NCBI GenBank assembly: GCA_902495075.1
Contig: CABUVO010000049.1
Span: 1 to 18,261 of the forward strand
Direction: 5' to 3'
Source of the DNA: an uncultured Porphyromonadaceae bacterium
GTDB lineage: Bacteria > Bacteroidota > Bacteroidia > Bacteroidales > Muribaculaceae
Length of the DNA stretch: 18,261 nucleotides
In this document: one piece after another, positions 15,295-18,261 of the stretch
Layout of the letters: each line of letters opens with the position of its first letter
Numbering within the stretch: position 1 is the first letter of the stretch
Made by a program: the position numbers and the translations under genes
The notes under the pieces: generated by a model
The model's input: only the letters and a program-made list of their open reading frames with translations
Databases searched by the model: none
What the model was told of the DNA's origin: nothing

Positions 15295-16022
15295 AGCCAG
15301 TAGACGAGAGCAGCGAGAGCGGCACCGATAATCGGACCGACAATCGGCACCCAGGCGTAGCTCCATTGGCTGTCGCCCTTCCCTTTGATTTTCAAGGTCT
15401 GATGCGCAAGGCGCGGACCAAGGTCTCTTGCCGGATTGATGGCATAGCCTGTGGTGCCACCCAAGGAAAGACCTATGACCACCACAAGGAGAGCCACGGG
15501 AATCGCCCCGATACTCCCTAAGCCAACTTCCGCAGCATTTGATTTGTCACCTATGAAGAGGATAACGAGAATGAGCACGAATGTGCCCACAATTTCGCTG
15601 ATCACATTGCGCCAGTGATTCCGGATTGCCGGGATAGTAGAGAAAACACCAAGCTTTGCTTCTTTGTCTTCCGTTGCATCGAAATGATCTTTATAGAAAA
15701 CATATACTAAAGAAGCACCGGCATATGCACCAAGGATCTGAGCTATTATGTAGGGAACCACGAATGCCCAAGGAAATTTTCCGGCAGCGGCAAGTCCAAT
15801 AGACACAGCGGGATTAAGATGGGCACCGGTGAATGGACCAGCCACAAGCACTCCGCACATAACGGCAAGTCCCCATGCCAGTGTCACCACTATCCAGCCT
15901 CCCCCTTCCCCTTTGGATTTCTTCAGAGAGACGCACGCCACGACTCCGCAACCAAGCAGAATCATAATCATTGTGCCTAAGAACTCAAAGACACACTGAA
16001 TGGTTAAAGAATATTCGTTCAT
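15276..16022 (-). CDS. glpF: Glycerol facilitator (aquaglyceroporin, MIP family)
   Basis: 248 residues, a normal MIP-family length, with six predicted membrane segments. Both pore motifs are present: GAHLNPAVS (NPA at 70-72) in the first half and GYAINPARDLGPR (NPA at 196-198) in the second. The Asp after the second NPAR (Asp200) is typical of the glycerol-conducting branch as opposed to water-only aquaporins. It allows diffusion of glycerol across the inner membrane, where GlpK traps it as glycerol 3-phosphate. It lies 98 bp downstream of glpK on the same strand, with an inverted heptamer array between them. The C-terminal codons form one arm of the convergent hairpin with GH43. Confidence 0.95.
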   Translation of the reverse strand: MNEYSLTIQCVFEFLGTMIMILLGCGVVACVSLKKSKGEGGGWIVVTLAWGLAVMCGVLVAGPFTGAHLNPAVSIGLAAAGKFPWAFVVPYIIAQILGAYAGASLVYVFYKDHFDATEDKEAKLGVFSTIPAIRNHWRNVISEIVGTFVLILVILFIGDKSNAAEVGLGSIGAIPVALLVVVIGLSLGGTTGYAINPARDLGPRLAHQTLKIKGKGDSQWSYAWVPIVGPIIGAALAALVYWLIIRAL

Positions 16023-16033
16023 AGTCTTTTATA

Positions 16034-16117
16034 GGTTTTAGGTTTCAGGCGTTAGGCGTTAGGCTTTAGGTTCATTCGGCGAAGCTTTCTAAAGCCTAAA
16101 GCCTAACATCTAATGCC
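16034..16117. repeat. Inverted pair of heptamer tandem arrays between glpK and glpF
   Basis: The left array (16034-16068) is five 7-bp units: GGTTTTA, GGTTTCA, GGCGTTA, GGCGTTA, GGCTTTA. The right array (16090-16117) is four units in the opposite sense: TAAAGCC, TAAAGCC, TAACATC, TAATGCC. Because the arrays oppose each other, 16048-16070 and 16095-16117 are inverted repeats matching at 20 of 23 positions around a 24-nt loop. A transcript through the spacer could fold into a long hairpin whose end lies about 25 nt before the glpF start. Confidence 0.75.
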
Positions 16118-16120
16118 TTA

Positions 16121-17611
16121 TTAATTCCCAAGATCTCTATGGACGGCATCATGCCAGCCGTTGATTTTCTTAATAACCTCATCCTTTGGCATCTCCGGTC
16201 TGAATTCAGCATCCAACTGCCACTGCTGCTGAATTGATTCGATGCTCGGCCAGTAACCTACTGCAAGTCCGGCGAGATAAGCCGCACCGAGAGCTGTTGT
16301 CTCCGTAATGCGCGGGCGCAAAACATCCGTAGCGAGTATGTCGCTCTGGAACTGCATAAGAAGATTATTACGCGACGCTCCACCGTCAACTTTCAGATTC
16401 TTGATAGGCAGATTGGCGTCTTTTTCCATGGCTTTTACAATATCGTATGTCTGGAAGGCAATCCCTTCGAGTGCGGCGCGGGCAATATGTGCGGTAGTGG
16501 TTCCACGCGAAATACCCGTGATCATCCCTCGCGCTTCCGGATCCCAATATGGAGCACCGAGCCCGGTGAGTGCCGGAACAAAATAAACGCCATCAGTATC
16601 AGGCACCGAAGAAGCCAACTTCTCTACATCCGGGGAGCAGGAGATACACTTAAGATTGTCGCGCAACCATTGAACGACGGAGCCTCCCACGAAAATCGAT
16701 CCCTCAAGAGCATAATTCACAGTGTCACCGATTTTCCAGGCAATTGTCGTGATAAGGCGATTCTGAGAAAGAATAGGTTTTGTACCACTGTTCATCAGCA
16801 AGAAACATCCTGTGCCGTAGGTATTCTTTACTGACCCCGGCTCTACACACATCTGACCGAACAATGCCGCCTGCTGGTCACCCGCGATTCCGGCAATAGG
16901 AACATCGTGTGCAAAGATTGTGGTCGTGGTATGTCCGTAGATCTCACTTGATGATTTCACCTCAGGCATCATGGATCTCGGAATATCGAAATAGTCGAGC
17001 AATTCCTGATCCCATTCAAGAGTATTGATATTGAAAAGCATGGTTCGGGAAGCGTTCGTCACATCAGTAACATGCACAGTGCCACGCGTCAGACGCCACA
17101 CGAGCCAAGAATCAACAGTTCCGAACATAAGTTTTCCCTCCTCCGCACGTTTGCGCGCACCAGGCACATTATCCAGAATCCATTTGATCTTTGTCGCGCT
17201 GAAATAAGCATCGATTATCAGACCGGTCTTTTCCCTGATCGTCTCTGCCATTCCATCCTCAATCACTTTATTACAATAATCTGAAGTGCGTCGGTCTTGC
17301 CATACAATCGCGTTATACACAGGCTCCTCCGTATCGCGATCCCATACAATTGTTGTTTCTCGTTGGTTTGTGATTCCGATAGCCTCAATATTCTTTCCGT
17401 TGATATCTATCGAAGAAATAGCTTCGGCAATCACGGCAGCCTGAGATGCCCAGATCTGGTGAGGGTCATGTTCCACCCATCCCGAATGAGGGAAAATCTG
17501 AGGGAATTCCTTTTGAGCCACAGCACGGATCGAACCGCTACGATCGAAAATGATTGCCCGGGAACTGCTCGTGCCCTGGTCGAGAGAGAGGATATACTTC
17601 TGAGAATCCAT
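16121..17611 (-). CDS. glpK: Glycerol kinase
   Basis: 496 residues from the ATG at 17611 (MDSQKYILSLDQGTSSSRA), matching the usual length near 500. An upstream ATG at 17668 would add 19 residues encoded by a tandem repeat and put sequence before the conserved N-terminus, so it is rejected. FGGY-kinase features are the phosphate-binding SLDQGTSSSRAIIFD, the glycerol-site segment GITNQRETTIVWDR and NAIVWQDRRT, DSWLVWRLT, TNASRTMLFNI, GIAGDQQAALFGQ, KNTYGTGCFLLMN and LTGLGAPYWDPEARG. It converts glycerol plus ATP to sn-glycerol 3-phosphate in the cytoplasm. It is followed by glpF and both are probably one operon. Nothing links the pair functionally to the PUL; adjacency is by convergence only. 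Confidence 0.97.
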   Translation of the reverse strand: MDSQKYILSLDQGTSSSRAIIFDRSGSIRAVAQKEFPQIFPHSGWVEHDPHQIWASQAAVIAEAISSIDINGKNIEAIGITNQRETTIVWDRDTEEPVYNAIVWQDRRTSDYCNKVIEDGMAETIREKTGLIIDAYFSATKIKWILDNVPGARKRAEEGKLMFGTVDSWLVWRLTRGTVHVTDVTNASRTMLFNINTLEWDQELLDYFDIPRSMMPEVKSSSEIYGHTTTTIFAHDVPIAGIAGDQQAALFGQMCVEPGSVKNTYGTGCFLLMNSGTKPILSQNRLITTIAWKIGDTVNYALEGSIFVGGSVVQWLRDNLKCISCSPDVEKLASSVPDTDGVYFVPALTGLGAPYWDPEARGMITGISRGTTTAHIARAALEGIAFQTYDIVKAMEKDANLPIKNLKVDGGASRNNLLMQFQSDILATDVLRPRITETTALGAAYLAGLAVGYWPSIESIQQQWQLDAEFRPEMPKDEVIKKINGWHDAVHRDLGN

Positions 17612-17624
17612 AGTACTATAAATT

Positions 17625-17687
17625 AATGTTAAATGTGCAATGTTAAATGTGCAATGTCTAATACGCAACGTTTAATGTGCAATGCTT
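17625..17687. repeat. Heptamer tandem array in the glpK 5' leader
   Basis: Nine consecutive 7-bp units, consensus AATGTNN: AATGTTA, AATGTGC, AATGTTA, AATGTGC, AATGTCT, AATACGC, AACGTTT, AATGTGC, AATGCTT. The first four make an exact 14-bp duplicate. The array ends 13 bp before the glpK start codon, so it should lie in the leader or at the promoter. Confidence 0.8.
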
Positions 17688-17722
17688 GGCGCATAACACA
17701 TTCAGAGAGATTACGCATCCCC

Positions 17723-17884
17723 CTATTTATATAGAATACGTTCGATCATATAAATAAGTTCAGCGATATCTTCAATAAATAAACGTTTTTTCAACTTTAT
17801 ATTCTGATTTACATTGCTAAATCCCCGTTTATCGGGCTGCGCCCGACAAAGTAAGAAGTAAAAGGGAATAGGTAAAAAGTAAGG
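17723..17884 (-). other. Open frame without ATG, possible gene remnant or leader peptide
   Basis: On the minus strand a frame is open from just after a TAG near 17887 to a TAG at 17723-17725. No ATG lies near its start; a TTG at 17792-17794 would give a 23-residue peptide, KKRLFIEDIAELIYMIERI plus LYK after the start, that looks like an amphipathic helix and is more protein-like than random intergenic translation. The upstream half covers the GC-rich hairpin at 17832-17846 and the heptamer array at 17849-17883. I do not recognise it. It could be the tail of a decayed gene, a peptide, or chance. Confidence 0.2.
17849..17883. repeat. Heptamer tandem array, consensus ARGTAAR
   Basis: Five consecutive 7-bp units: AAGTAAG, AAGTAAA, AGGGAAT, AGGTAAA, AAGTAAG. 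Immediately to the left is a GC-rich hairpin (TCGGGC-TGC-GCCCGA, 17832-17846). Confidence 0.7.
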
Positions 17885-18175
17885 AGACTATCTCTGAGAC
17901 CACCTTCAGTAAAGCACAGTAGCCAGAGCCGATTTCGCGACAACCCTCGAAGAGGGTAATTGGTTATAACCACATATGGGTTAAGCACTTATGAAATAGT
18001 GCTTAACCGGTATGGGGAGGCACAAATCGCGTCTCTGCGGCCTCGAAGAGGTCGATTAATAAACCTGACGCTGACATTATTCGACATCTCCGATGCCGTC
18101 TGACGCGAAGAGGTCCAACCCCACACCGACCGGTTCGTTCCTTGGTACAACCGTCCGGGATGACAGGTAGGTCGT
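17885..18175. other. Hairpin-rich intergenic stretch without a convincing gene
   Basis: No frame here looks coding. Visible structure: ACCCTC-GAA-GAGGGT (17943-17957), the palindrome GGTTATAACC (17962-17971), an 11-bp hairpin at 17979-18008, and CCTC-GAA-GAGG (18041-18051). The core CTCGAAGAGG occurs twice about 97 bp apart within loosely similar surroundings (TCGCG before, ATT..TAA after), and GCGAAGAGGTCC occurs again near 18106. It could be a structured RNA, the end of a mobile element, or decayed sequence; I cannot tell which. Confidence 0.4.
17979..18008. repeat. Perfect 11-bp inverted repeat
   Basis: GGTTAAGCACT pairs with AGTGCTTAACC across an 8-nt loop. No T-run follows on either strand. 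Confidence 0.65.
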
Positions 18176-18209
18176 AAAAAAGATAGCCGTCCAGATAATG
18201 GGCGGCTAT
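18176..18209 (-). terminator. Intrinsic terminator after the right-edge gene
   Basis: On the minus strand ATAGCCG and CGGCTAT form a 7-bp stem, extended past one mismatch by CC/GG, and a run of six T follows one base after (18176-18181). The left arm contains the TAG stop of the partial gene at 18206, the expected place for a Rho-independent terminator. Confidence 0.75.
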
Positions 18210-18261
18210 TTCTGCGATTTGTTCCACCGATCGGGAAGCAACTCCCGGTAGCTTTCAAGAG
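18206..18261 (-). CDS. 3' end of an unidentified gene, cut by window edge
   Basis: The last 17 codons read LESYRELLPDRWNKSQK and end at TAG (18206-18208), directly joined to an intrinsic terminator, which is the main reason to believe this frame and not the two longer minus-strand frames that run through the terminator. The ELLPDRW ending recalls the C-terminus of IS66-type transposases, but 17 residues are too few to identify it. The rest of the gene lies beyond the right edge. Confidence 0.4.
   Translation of the reverse strand, partial: LESYRELLPDRWNKSQK

Noticed and set aside
17612..17668. N-terminal extension of GlpK
   Set aside because: The extra 19 residues are translation of the heptamer array and precede the conserved family N-terminus.
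17625..17687. CRISPR array
   Set aside because: Units are 7 bp and directly adjacent with no spacers; no cas genes are present.
17885..18175. tRNA, tmRNA, RNase P or 6S RNA
   Set aside because: I looked for a T-loop GGTTCGA with paired arms and for known conserved blocks and found none.
17989..18258. Minus-strand frames of 89 and 74 codons at the right edge
   Set aside because: Both read through a strong intrinsic terminator, and their translations are rich in Arg, Ser and Gly without recognisable motifs.

Overview
The window looks like a Bacteroidales chromosome, possibly Muribaculaceae or a relative; that placement is inference from gene content. The evidence is a SusC/SusD pair with SusE/SusF-type glycan-binding proteins, an ECF sigma/FecR pair, Bacteroidetes-style promoters (TTTG / TAnnTTTG), surface-lipoprotein signal peptides, and a T9SS-like C-terminal tail. 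Most genes have moderate GC. The leftmost gene is clearly more GC-rich.

Layout. Positions 1-12223 (minus strand) hold one polysaccharide utilization locus read right to left: SusC with an N-terminal STN signalling domain (12223-8930), SusD (8910-7180), a hairpin in the susD/susE spacer, a four-module SusE/F-like lipoprotein (7096-5582), a GH27-like lipoprotein (5531-4113), a two-module SusE/F-like protein with a T9SS-like tail (4091-3177), a sialate O-acetylesterase-type SGNH esterase (3170-1188), and the N-terminal part of a GH97 glycosidase cut by the window edge (1160-1). Spacers are 6-83 bp, so this is probably one operon. Divergent from it on the plus strand are an ECF sigma factor (12656-13252), a FecR anti-sigma factor (13249-14271) and a GH43 glycosidase (14276-15265), tightly coupled. 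The 432-bp region between the two operons holds two candidate promoters and a 189-bp inverted-repeat element that looks like a MITE.

The second block is glycerol uptake on the minus strand: glpK (17611-16121) then glpF (16022-15276), converging on the GH43 gene at a perfect 14-bp hairpin. The non-coding DNA around glpK/glpF carries several unrelated arrays of degenerate 7-bp tandem repeats. The right edge holds the last 17 codons of an unidentified minus-strand gene, an intrinsic terminator, and about 290 bp of hairpin-rich DNA without a convincing gene.

How it should work (inference from known families): SusE/F-like proteins and SusD capture a glycan at the surface, SusC imports it, and the GH27, GH97, GH43 and esterase enzymes degrade it. 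Substrate in SusC would signal through its STN domain to FecR, freeing the sigma factor to raise expression. No GH13 amylase is visible, so despite the Sus-like proteins this is probably not a starch system; alpha-galactosyl- or alpha-glucosyl-containing, acetylated, possibly arabinofuranosyl- or host-derived glycans fit better. The main items for follow-up are the MITE in the regulatory region, the alternating A/B binding modules delivered by two apparent export routes, the heptamer arrays and the composition break at the GH97 gene.
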